A DNA stretch of 64,000 nt from Lentinus brumalis (taxonomy: Eukaryota > Basidiomycota > Agaricomycetes > Polyporales > Polyporaceae). Positions 46,059-56,623 of the stretch are shown here, piece by piece. The notes under the pieces are model-generated. The model made no database searches. It had not been told where the DNA came from and saw nothing but the letters and a program-made list of their open reading frames with translations. The stretch lies in NCBI GenBank assembly GCA_001792895.1, contig MARA01000063.1:1-64000 (forward strand), in the 5' to 3' direction. Numbering within the stretch: position 1 is the stretch's first letter; every line of letters begins with the position of its first letter. A program made the position numbers and the translations under genes.

Positions 46059-48738
46059 ATGCCTGCTACCGCCCTGCAAGAATCTGGAATGGCAACCCGC
46101 CGGTCCACGGGAACAACACTCAAACCTTCTCGTAAGGCTCGAGATGCAGGTGAGCACACAGCCCCTCTTCGTCTCGAGGATGCTTTGATTCTGACTTCCT
46201 GCCGACAGCGGAAGCCGGGCTTCCAGACGAAGATCCCCAGGTCCGCCCTCGGAAGAAACCCAAGAAACGAACTCCTGATGAGAACATCGAGAACCGCCCT
46301 CGTGAGTATCCTTGACCTCTTTTTGTTCATTGTGCGCGGCAACTAACGATTCTCTGTCTATTACTGAAAATCCCAGTGACCGACTCGGGCGAGGTGAGTC
46401 ATGCCGAGGCTCAATGAAAATGAACTGACCGCTGCTTGAACGCTCAGTTCCAGTTCACGACGCTGCCCACCAATCGCACGAGCAAGCGCGCTCCGAACGT
46501 GATCAAGCTCACGGCGAACACCGATGGCATCCCTCGTACAAACAATAGCGTCGCACCTGCTCGAGTCGTCGCTACCCAGCGCCAACCTGCATGCACGCCT
46601 GCGCCGGTACGCATTCCCTCGATTATTGTTGCACGTATGCTGATCTTCATGCGCTACTGGTCCCTCAGCCCCAGCGCAAGCTCACGGCAGAGGCAGCTGC
46701 AAATCTAATGAAGTTGCGGCACCCTTACAAGTCACCTGCCCAAGAGTCTCATGGGCGTGGCAAGCAATCAGGAACCCACGTTCCTCCCGAGGTCTCGCAG
46801 TCGCAGGTACGTAATATCCATGGGCATGGTTCAAGTGGCCTCGTCGCTGATAGAGCCTCGAGCAGCACGGCAATCGAGGACCACGGCCTGCTCCCCAGGC
46901 GCAGACTCCCCCTGCTCGCAGTGTCGCGCGTTCCACTCCTCGGCCAGCACCTGAGACTCCGGCCGCTCGCAGTGCTGCGCGTTCCACTCCTCGGCCAGCG
47001 CCTGACACTCCGCAAGTTCACGCATCGACGGCTGCAGCAACCCCTCGCGCACAATCGTCTCGTGCCGAGGTCACCACACACAGGCAACCCTCAGTACGGC
47101 CCTCTCCTGAGCGCTCTCCAAGCCCTGTACGTAATGAGGTCCTTCGGTATGCGGTCTCGTCCGTCACCCATGCAGACGCAGTTGGCACGGTATGCGCTAC
47201 AGTCCCATGCCTATTCCAACACACACTCACTCAGACGTCGCAGGTGCCACGCATCCCCACAGGGTATCACGGTGCGCTGACCTTCTGTGGCTTTTGGCTG
47301 CAATACTCACACCCTTTCCGATCAGTCGCAGCCCTGGGGGATGTCGACGATGAGTGGAGTGACCCAGGCGAACCCTTTGAAGATTACGTCTCTCAACCGC
47401 GTGCGCGCGCTGCGGCACTGGCCTACGGCTCTCAACTAACTGCAGCGATCCCTCAAATCGAAGACTTCGACGCCGAAGAGCGGGATGAGATCGACGAAGA
47501 TCCCGATGCCGATCTTGAGTCTGCACATGAAGACGAGATGGACCAGGATCTCGACCCCCAGCTCCCGGTCGACTATGAAGATGAGGCTCCTACGCACAAC
47601 GCCCAGCAGATTGTGCAACGGCACGTTGTCGAACCTGTCGTCGAACCTGCTGATGATATACAGGACTCACCCGATCAGGCCGAAGACATTCCCGAGGCCC
47701 AGCATCGCGCCATTCCCACAGGCAAGAAAGTCGGTGTGCGCGATTACGAGCCACCGGCCCAGGAGATCCTCGAGCGTGCAATCACGATCTTCAAGACGCA
47801 TATCGCTGCGGAGAACGCCTACCCGGACAAGCTCCAGGAGAAGACGTGGGCGAAAGCCGCGTGGGCACGTGCTGCGCGCGAACTGGACGTAAAGATGAAG
47901 CCTGACGGCCGGGCCATCGAGCTGGTATGTGACTGCGCGTACATCGGACACATCTGACCCCCATCATCGGACACAGATCACGCGCAACTCTTGGGGACTT
48001 CGAGGTGAGATCAAGGGTTTTGCGCGCCATTTTGTCCTTGGGGAGTACGGCTTCAAGCAAGTTCTATCGACCGACGCGGACGGTGTCCAACGCAATGTCG
48101 ATCTTGCGCGGCAACTCCTGGAACAGAACACCTTCAAGTACAAGGTACGTCGCATCCTCTCCCCTTGCACCTTACTGATGTAACCTGTCATCTACAGGAC
48201 CCATTCACTCGTTCGGACCTCTTCGAAGGGGACATCATCCAGAACATCATCAACCGGGTTTTCTACAAGAACCCCAGTGATGATGGTGTGAGACACGACA
48301 ACATATATCGGCCTTTTCCGATGCGCGGCATCGCGCTCGTCTTGACAGCCGTGAGTGCGTCTCTGCTATCCTATGTGTATAGTGATGCCATCCCATCTAG
48401 ATCCAATGCGCTATTCAGGAGTGGTCCACCGGCCTCCATCAGAACGTCAAGTTCGACGAACTCATCTATGAGAAAGAGTACAAGATCCATCTTCAAGACC
48501 TTCTCGCCTATGAGAAGCAGTCAGAAGAGCTCAAGATCGTCTCGGCAATCTGTCTGAAGATCGCGCAGTATGGCAGGTGAGTGATTGTTATCATACCGGG
48601 CGTGCCTTGACTTATTTTATGTATGTTAGGGATCACGCAAAGGCACCGTTGACACAGCGTGGCCCCAGCGGCGCGCTGCCATCTGATGAATTGGCCCGCG
48701 CTGTAGCCGCTTACCGTCTCAAGCTCCAGAATATGTAG
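46059..48738 (+). CDS. DUF6532-domain protein, element cargo
   Basis: Many short exons, most placed in phase: 46059-46149, 46209-46301, 46377-46393, 46448-46606, 46669-46806, one or more exons from 46899 with the long coding stretch up to 47924, then 47977-48144, 48198-48350, 48401-48576 and 48630-48738. The N-terminal half is basic and disordered (RPRKKPKKRTPDENI, then Pro/Ser/Arg-rich repeats), with an acidic stretch around 47450-47580. The C-terminal half has the DUF6532 pattern: EILERAITIFKTHIAAENAY, WGLRGEIKGFARHFVLGEYG, IIQNIINRVFYKNPSDDGVR, RGIALVLTA, EWSTGLHQNVKFDELIYEKE and YRLKLQNM. DUF6532 genes are highly multiplied in Agaricomycetes; their activity is unknown. Divergence from the transposase suggests coordinated expression. 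The exon boundaries near 47130-47332 are unsettled. Confidence 0.78.
46914..47015. repeat. two-copy 51-bp coding repeat in the DUF6532 gene
   Basis: Copies 46914-46964 and 46965-47015 differ at a few bases. Each encodes 17 residues of an ARS-ARSTPRPAP-TP type, keeping frame. Confidence 0.85.
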
Positions 48739-48886
48739 AACGTGTAGACCTGTACACTAGACAATCAAAGCCTTGTTACCGTCTTCTGCTGCATGTACGC
48801 GCGTGTCGATGCGGGCCCCAGATGCTCATGGCGCTTGCCATGCGTAGAAGCGCCGGAAGATTACCATACATGGTAACAGTATATTG

Positions 48887-48999
48887 GCGCCATTGCACGC
48901 TATTGCACAACAGAGACCACAGGCACTGCAATAGTGTGCAATAGAAAAGGGAGGTGGCAATGGTGCAATGATATCAATATTGGCAATAGAGTGCTATAG
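48887..48999. repeat. right subterminal TTGCA-motif array
   Basis: About eight motifs (ATTGCAC, ATTGCAC, TGCAAT, TGCAAT, GGCAAT, TGCAAT, GGCAAT). The outer ones lie in the opposite orientation to the left array and the inner two in the same orientation. The outer part carries GGCAATGGTGCAATG, matching CACCATTGCAC at the left end in reverse. Confidence 0.65.
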
Positions 49000-49022
49000 A
49001 GAGGTTGCCGGTCCTCCTGATG

Positions 49023-50353
49023 TTCGTCCGTCCAGGAAAACAAAGCTGACTGACTGAAGGTCGCTGCAGCGAGCCCGAAGTCATTTTTAATATTAACTTG
49101 AGGACCGGACACAGAAATGAACATACACACACAATACAAGAGTTGCAAAATACCGGCTGGATCGAACCGACAAACGTATGTAAAGATGCAGCGAAAGATT
49201 GGTGGAAGAGTGAGTGATCGGGAATCCGGCACGCGAACGCACATACATACGTACAGACAGGAACGGACAAGCCGGCTGTATCGAACACAGTAACAACATA
49301 TGAAGAGTCCCCCCTCGAGCCGATGAATCGACGATACTGTTCTCTCCGAGGGACACCGTCTCATCTCGATCGCGACCGTGCTCTCGGCATTCCCGTCCCT
49401 AACCCCCGTCGTGACTGTCCGCAGACGGCGCTCTCGTCCTTCGGGCTATGGCTAATGGGAGGGTGCACCGCCTGACCGGCTTCCGAACGAGATAGACGGA
49501 GTCGGAACTCGACGTCACTCCCGGCGAGGCGGCAGTCGGGCACCACGAAGACTCGCGGCGGCCGCGATACATGAGTTGAGTGCGGATAGCGCGGACTGGG
49601 AGATTGGACTGATGGGTTGCGCGTGCGGGGATGGTGCGGATGGTGCGTCGCGCTGGTGTCGGAGTTGTGTTACGGTGTTCGAGGTCAGCGATGGGTAACG
49701 TGCATTGTCAGACGGGGATCATGATATGCCCGGCTCGACGTGCATGAGCCAGCACGATATCAACAACAGGGTCACAGGCCGCAGGGAGAAAGAGGACCGT
49801 TTCCGCGCGCGTGCCATAGACGACCCACGAGGACGCAGTCCAGTAGAAGATGAAGCGAAACGTCAAGAAGGCCAGAGAGACTAGTACATGGGTTGAGTGC
49901 GCACTGCGACGCGGGCTCGGGCGATTGGACTCTGGTCGTGAGGGAGAGGGAGGTGCTGTGCGTGCAGGGATGGTGCGGACTGCGTCGACGAGAGGGTCAC
50001 AGGGAGGAGGAGGGCCGCGTCCGCGAAGGTGCCATAGACGGCCCACAGATGACGCAGGCCAGCAGAGGAAACGGAACGTCGAGGAGGTGCAGAACTGCCA
50101 GTGCGGAGACGACCGCAGAGGGTCCGGCATAAATAGAATGGATCGGATTCATGGTCAGGACTCGGAGGGTCGGGGAATCGCATGATGCACCCGCAACGGT
50201 TAAAAGGCGGACGTAGGTCGAAGTTCAGGGGGGATAGAAATCTCAGTGGGGTCATGGTTCGACAGTAGAGCACGTAAGTCGTCCTCAGAGTGAGTCGTCA
50301 GTGTTGTCTCAATGAAACTGCATGAGTCCGCGCAAGACTGGAGGTTCGGCCGG
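49023..50353. repeat. array spacer between the Plavaka element and HET4
   Basis: Resumes the unit interrupted at 41036. 49.50-49.71 kb (GAGTCGGAACTCGACGTC, GGTGCGGATGGTGCG, GTTACGGTGTTCGAGG) copies 18.20-18.40 and 34.35-34.56 kb, the 3' flank of HET1 and HET3. Part of it (ACATGGGTTGAGTGCGCAC) recurs nearby at about 49.89 kb, an internal duplication. No gene. Confidence 0.62.
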
Positions 50354-52298
50354 TCAGATCACGATCATCCGCTCAGAGAAACTCGTGTTAACGGACGAAC
50401 CTGGGTCTTCTACGACTCGCATATGATATGAGGTGTCCAAAATGAGAGTCCGCTCAGGATTGAGAGGACACCGTGTAAAAGACAGGGTCACCTCCGGCAT
50501 CATAACCTTGATGGATAGAAAATCCAGCTTGAACGTCTTCTGGAGATCTACCCATTGAGAGACGTGATCCTGTGAGCAGTCGTGAATGGTATCGGTTGAG
50601 AACTTGCGGATCTCCGTCTCCCACTCGACGGTATCATTCGCGACAACTCGGGCGCTGCTACCGAGTGTCGCCCATATGGCGTTGAAGCGATGCTGCTCTC
50701 CGCGTAGCCCAGGCTCCTGCTGACATTGCCCTACCCTGATGACGAAGAAGAAATTATCCCGCACAAAAACGTATGCAGTTGGCAGATTGGAGTCAGCCGT
50801 CCAGAGAGAATGGACCCCGGCACCGTGAAGCTCAAAGCGGTCGAACCAAGAGTCTGTCAGGAGCTTCCGAATGCGAGCTTCTGGAAAGCGGACGGGGGCA
50901 TCGAGGGTGAGCTGCATCGGAATAGCTGGGGTGAAATTGGACGTGGTGGAGTCTGGTAATTGGCCAGGGGCCCGACGCAGCGGAGGTCGATCTCTTATGA
51001 GGACTTCCTTCCATGAAGGAGGTCCATCTACGCCGATATCTAAGTCGATCTTTAGACGAGGATCGACGACCTGGTACGAGAGGCTATGAAATGAGCTCGC
51101 TTGACTGTCAGGGTCGAGTTCAAGTTGTAGGAAAACACGGCGACCCGAGCCGTTGGCTGATGACCAGTACAGCTCTGCAAATGTTTTGCCTTCCTGCTGG
51201 AAGATGGGAATGTTGGCACGGATTCCAGCGGGAGTGACAGCAAATGTCATCTTGTTGACATCCGCAGGTACTCCGAGGACTGATTCCTATTCGCTCGTCA
51301 GCAACTACGCACCACCAACGAACGCTTGTTGACTCACATTGTGAGTAGCATCAGCCGTCCGTCGCGGAGGTGTGTATACAACCTCCTGCAGTCCCATAGA
51401 CGCCCTAAAGTCGGCAGGCGACGTAGCAAAGAGACACCCCTTGGAAGACTTTACGTATATTCCAGGCCAAGCAAAAAGTGTCGTATCTGCTGACTGCTTC
51501 ATGATCTCCTCCTGCAGTCGTCGGAACGCATTCCTGCCCTCGCCGTAGAGTGGCGGCATGTGAATCTCGAAAAGTCCGAGCAGGCAGTACGCCTCGTCCT
51601 CCAGCCGCGTCGTCTGCCGTGCTTTGAACCAAGACATCCGCTGAGCAATGCTAAACTCTGTGTGACTGATCTGGAGTCGGAGCACGGCCGCGGGGATGCG
51701 GAATCTCTCCTCTAGCAAGTCTGCGAGGTCCGCTTTTGTTCCGATGATCTCCCAAGACGACGAGAGGAAGACCAAGAAACGGGGAGCGATAAGCTCCTGG
51801 AGAGTCCACCCTCTCTTAAACCAGATGCTCCGCAGGAACTCCGAGTATTTTGGAGCCCAACAGTGACGTTGCGGGTCGAGGTACTTCTGGAACTCCTCAC
51901 GTGATGGGAACAGTGTCGACATCGCGCAAGTACCCATAACAGATGGCCGCGAGGGAGTAGTAGTTGAACATGGAGTTGATCGCCTCTGAGAGCTCGGCAC
52001 TGCTCGTCTTGTCGATGCAGCAGGTGTCGATCCAGACCCACTTGTAGCCGTGCTTCTCAGCGAGCTCGCAGCACCGCCTGATTTTCTCACTGGCATGATT
52101 GCGTGGGTTTCGCCCCTTCTTGGTGAATCTCCTCGCGCACTCCTTCTGAATTCTCCGGACGTCCTGGAATGACTGCTCCGGGGGTCCGTGCTCGGGCTTG
52201 TTGTTCCAGGTATGAGAGAGGATCGCGTACTCGTCGGGAATATCCTCGGGGGACGCGAAGAAGTGGAGCTCGGCGCGGTCGGTGCTGAGGACCCACAT
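50354..52298 (-). pseudogene. HET-domain protein 4, one frameshift
   Basis: Starts MWVLSTDRAELHFF at 52298. The frame is open to GYLRDVDTV (about 51905), then shifts by one base into SREEFQKYLDPQRHCW ... SIWFKRGWTLQELIAPR. Without correction the product stops within about seven residues of the shift, in the middle of the HET core. Downstream, FSIAQRMSWF, DEAYCLLGLFEIHMPPLYGE and YTPPRRTADATHN are intact. A 51-nt phase-0 intron (51337-51287, GTGAGT...GAATAG) contains an in-frame TAG, as in HET1. Exon 2 (51286-50354) gives the C-terminal module MTFAVTPAGIRANIPIF, PAIPMQLTLDAPVRFPEARI, CSQDHVSQW and CPLNPERTLIL, with a longer tail (VVEDPGSSVNTSFSERMIVI) than HET2. The upstream flank resembles that of HET2. 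Confidence 0.83.
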
Positions 52299-55200
52299 GG
52301 GAAACGTCTAGACTCGGTGGTCAGGGAACAATGTATCGGGCGACATATGAGGGAACCACCCACTTGGATAGGCCCAGAGATGGCCAAGCGATCAGGGATA
52401 CGCTCAACGGCCGCAGACGAAGCACGGAAGGGGCGTGGAAGGACGAGAGGGCGCGAGGGGCCTTGCGAACGGTCCTGCGATGGGTAGAGTCTACTTGTGA
52501 CAGCTCGGACTCGGACTCGCGAGTCGAGGGGCGGTAACGCAGTCAAAAGTGAAACGGGCTGTATGTGTGCCGAAGGTGTCGTCTCGAGAGAGGTAGTGAG
52601 GAAAGTTCGTTGTGGTCGCGCAGAGGGAAGCCAGAGTGCGAGCTGCGAGCTGCGAGCTAGGACTGTGGCATAGGAATCTGAGTACGACCGTACAAGGTTC
52701 AGAAGCGGTGCGCCGGTGATGCTTGGAGCTCGGCGCCTGAGGCAGCCCGAGAGAGCATGTCGAGCATAGCGGCTTGTAACGGGTGGCCAAATGAAGATTT
52801 TCTTGTGCTGTGACTTCTGGAAGAGCGAGCTCGCGGCCAAAATACAGGGGCGCAGATAGCAGGATGGTATATTGGGCAAGGGGGTACGCACATCCCGACA
52901 TCATTCAGTCTATTCAACGACGATGTCCTCCGGAACAGAGCCGTGAATCAGCGTACCATCCATAGTTGTCCGTCTTGAGGACTCTCAGTCGTCAAGACCC
53001 TCGGTAGCCCGAGAGTCGGGCACATCACGTCGCCTCCGACTTGTTGAAAGCCGAGGTGTATCGCTTGCAAGATGGCGTGTGATACCTAAAAGTATGCAGC
53101 ATGGTCGTGCTCAGTAGATCGAGACATCGGCCAGCAACGGCCCGGTCTGCCCGGTGCGCGAACTATCGAAAAGTATGGGGATGAGCGGGCGAGCGACCAA
53201 ATTCATGTGGGCAAACATCCTTGTGTGCAGCAACTTCGTGTGGCCCTACCCCTAGTGTTACGTGGACATGATATGGCCGGGGGAAACCTGTGGATCGGTT
53301 GCGGTGAAGGCTTGGACGCAAGCCACGGTTTCTGTGTCGCGGTGAGGATACTGCCGTCATCCAGGGGGTTGAAGTCCTGCTCACCAACAACATCGATGCC
53401 CTGAACTCCTTCGAGGAGTATCTATCTCGTCGCGCCGTGCTCAGGTATAGGGCTGCCATGGACATGGAAAAATACTGGGATTGATAAGAAGCGAGAACGA
53501 AGCGGGCGTAGACGTACCAATTGAGTCCCAAAACGATAACATATTCACAGATGCGTGTCTCTGTAGAAGCGGGGACCGTATCTCGCTGATTGTGTATATT
53601 CCTTGATATCCGACTCCGGCTGCACGTTGATCTTTTGCCTCGCTTGCTGACAATGGGCAGTCCGAATGGACACATACGCCCCGGTCTTGCGTCGAGACCA
53701 CTCATCATATCCTGCAGTGAGCCTCGCGCCTCCTGGACTCGCCGTCCTTTGCTCTCCACCGCGATCGTATGGAGCAGCGTCAGCGGCGAGCGCTGCCCGA
53801 TGCGCGGCGAATGTGAGCTTCGTGCGACCGCTGCACGCTCGCATCCACTGTTGGATCGTTAGGGCGAATATAGAAGTCGCTTGCTGCTGGTACGGTCGGG
53901 CAAGCGGAGGCCCGTTGTTGTTGAAACTTTGGAGGGCTGCGGAAGGATCGGACAGGCGAGGTTGAGATCGGATGCCGCCGCACAGGAGAGTGAGGACGTG
54001 CAGTGTCAGAGGAAGAGGAGGGTAGTGTAGCGCAAATATAACAAGCATAGAAGAGGAGGGAGGAAGAAGACTCAGTACTCAGGTCTCAGAGGTACTGACA
54101 GGTCGCCGCCCTCGGACGCACGTTGGGACGCGATGCGACGTGCGCTTACATATCCATATGCGGATTTAGCAGCGGGCGCCCACTGCCGCGTGCATCTTTG
54201 ACTTGGACCTTGAAGTTGGAATGGCTCGTACTGCTCGGCTTGCACTCTCCTCGCACTAGTACTAGTCCAGCTTCTCGCACGGTTTTTGATGTCTTGCCTC
54301 TTTGATGCGTCGCCCGCACACATACAAGTGTCCCCAGAGAGCTCGTTACTGGGAGCCGCGAAAGTTGATTGGCCCGTCGGCTCACACGCGAGGTCGGTAT
54401 TCTATGCATAAAAAGTGCAACGCTGACATGGAGTGCCACAGGTGACTGAGGCATACGCCATATACTCACTGTGAGTTGTCTCCGCCCCGCACTCGGTGAG
54501 CTATCCACCGTCATAGCTAGTTTCCAACATGCCCATCTCAGATGAAATCGCGTCCGAGACCACGAACGCAGCGGTGAAAACTCGACAATTTTGGTTTCGA
54601 AGGCATCAGAGTTGTTACGGTCGTCCCATCTGATTCTGTCTCCGCTGTGCCTTTTCTTGCAGATTGGCAGCAGCCTCGATTCGGACATCGGAACCTCAGT
54701 CGGGTTCTCGCGGCAGAGCCTGACCCCGCCCGCCGCATCTGTTATTGCCAGCTTTAGGGCTCCCCGTATGCTTGACACGGTACGCACATTCTCTAGCCGG
54801 AGTGCGTGGGTTGGAATGCATTTTGCGCTTTCCGCGGCCCCGTACGTGCAGACTGGGCTGTTCTGATCTCTGCTGTCATGGCTGAAAGCAACACTTACAT
54901 GTGAGGCAGATTTCACAAGATCTGGAAATCGTGTCACGCCGCTGGGTCGTCACCGGCGTGCGGCGTGCTTGAACGGGGCACATATAAAAGTGCGCAACGG
55001 ATAGGGTCCATTACGGAGCGACTCACAGAGGTATGTGTGCGGCCAGTTCCAGTGAGCCGGGGAGCGACAGAGAGTGAAGGAGACAGACAAGAGAGAGACA
55101 CAGAGAGATGAGAGGTATGCATTTGAGTTGGGACTCAATTTGGTATCGAGCATGAGCATTCAGTACTGACTGTTGACTTACTGGCTTACCTTCATCTCCC

Positions 55201-55344
55201 AGTTCTCTCTCGTCAGCAGCCATGCTACTCACGCTTGCACGTCGCCGAGCGCCGACGCAAAGAGTCTGAATGGCGGTCAGAGCGGAGTTCAGCAGATGGC
55301 AGAGGCGTAGGCGAACATACTGCTTTCATGGTGCAACGCCGGTG
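52299..55344. other. region right of HET4; weak ORFs only
   Basis: 52.40-52.56 kb is HET-type 5' flank. Two minus-strand ORFs are the best coding candidates, but I recognise neither. One is 54048-53545 (ALTIQQWMRACSGRTKLTFA, AAPYDRGGEQRTASPG) with a possible further exon at 53420-53205 (ILLEGVQGIDVVGEQDFNPL). The other is a 263-codon frame, 54937-54146 (SAKCIPTHALRLENVRTVSS, RHSGDRIRWDDRNNSDAFET). Evidence for expression is absent. 55.06-55.12 kb is a purine-rich GAGA tract. Confidence 0.3.
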
Positions 55345-56190
55345 AGCGCATGCAGCGTGATTCGGTAAGTGCAAGCTCCACCCATGTTGGTTGCGTTGCG
55401 CCGCGCCGACGCACATCTGCGCAAGCCCACGCAGCCCTCACGCCCGTCCGCGCACAGTTGCGCACGGCGGCGCGTCCTCAGACGCCCGCTTGCGCAAGGC
55501 TCACGCATCCCCGCGCATGTGGCGCAAGCTCACGCACAACGCCACGCAGATACGTGCGCAAGTGTGCGCCTCGGTGCGCTGAGCAGCTGAAGTGTGAACA
55601 GGTTTTTTCGCTCAGGGTATTGGGAGTAGATGGTAACGTACCCGGCCCTGCCGTTTGACTCCGACTGATGAATGAACTCCTCCAGTCGAGCCGGCCGGTG
55701 AGATCTTCAACAGAGTCGGGTGGATGAGGTTGTAAGTGAGTGCCTTGATTGCTGATATTGGTTTTAACGTGCTCAGGTTACCGGCTTTAGCCTCAGGATT
55801 GATGATACCTTTGCGTAGGTGAGTGTAGTGGGTAGAGACGAGTCGGCGCATGGAAGTCCTCCCATGCGGCTGCATTAGGCGCTCATACTCAGAGTAGCCA
55901 CCGGCCGGATTCGAGCCTCCACGACACCCTATATAGTCCTCTGCCTAAGTAGAAGGACGACTGATGGACTCAAAGACAGGTCGTACATGAAAGCAACAGC
56001 GCCATGAGATCCCGACGCAGACGCCTTGCGCAAGGATGCGCACGGCGCGACGCAGCGCAACGCTGCGTTTGCGCTGCGCATTTTTCTGGGGGCCCGCTTG
56101 AACGCGCACGTCATTCATCAATTGTTGCGCAACGGCATGTTGCGGATTTTTACGAGGCACGGGCACCTTCTTGAATATCGTACTGTTGTC
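55345..56190. mobile_element. candidate non-autonomous DNA transposon (MITE-like) with GCGCA arrays
   Basis: Two dense clusters of TGCGCA/GCGCAA/ACGCA motifs, at 55390-55585 (about 20 motifs) and 56005-56150 (about 10), bracket 420 bp of ordinary sequence. The inner part holds an 87-codon minus ORF (55875-55612) of no recognised family. The layout resembles the subterminal arrays of the Plavaka element, which also contain TTGCGC. I could not identify exact ends or a target duplication. Confidence 0.45.
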
Positions 56191-56623
56191 TCTGAAGATT
56201 CGCGAAGTATTTGGAGCACGGACGCGTCAATTTTGCGGGCCTAGCCATACCCGGTGAGCGTCAGTAAGATTTACTGTAGCTGATACGTTGCGAGGTGTTG
56301 AGTATCTTGCACGAGGTGTCGGCACTGCAGGGCAACCGGCGCGGTTTCTTCGTTCACTCGTCCCTAATGAGTTATGGCTCCTGGCTGCTCACCGGAGACA
56401 TCAACCTGCAGGCGTCTCTGAGAAGCTCCTGGGATTACGAATAGGCGGTTCGTCGGAAACCGTAGACACCATAGAGGAGCACCGTTACATGCCTCCCACC
56501 ATCTCTATATCATACCGGGGGACTCGCCATAGACTCACTGTCTCGTCCTTCATTCGCGGTCACGGTGCGTGTTCACGACGCTGATATATGTGCTTCATCG
56601 TAACCGTGATTGGCAGCAACTCG

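Larger units (their letters stand above)
41037..49022. mobile_element. Plavaka-type DNA transposon, about 8.0 kb, three genes
   Basis: Ends were inferred two ways. First, the array spacer breaks off at 41036 and resumes at 49023: GTCCGTCCAGGAAA at 49027 matches GTCCGTCCAGGAAA at 25618. Second, the outermost bases form a 12/14 inverted match, CATCAGGAACACCG (41037-41050) against the reverse complement of 49009-49022 (CATCAGGAGGACCG), flanked by TT on both sides. Inside each end lie clusters of TTGCA/TTGCGC motifs. Cargo in order: a 234-residue gene (-), the transposase (-) and a DUF6532 gene (+). Boundaries may be off by a few bases. Confidence 0.68.

Noticed and set aside
41037..49022. HET-array spacer simply longer between HET3 and HET4
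   Set aside because: The extra ~8 kb contains a transposase and ends where spacer homology resumes, so it is an insertion.
52299..52891. N-terminal extension of HET4 (ORF start 52891)
   Set aside because: This frame upstream of 52298 translates into low-complexity sequence and is not the HET frame there; the family start MWVLSTDRAELHFF is at 52298.
55900..55935. GGATTCGAGCCTCC as a tRNA B box
   Set aside because: Flanking bases cannot form a T-stem, and no A box lies upstream.
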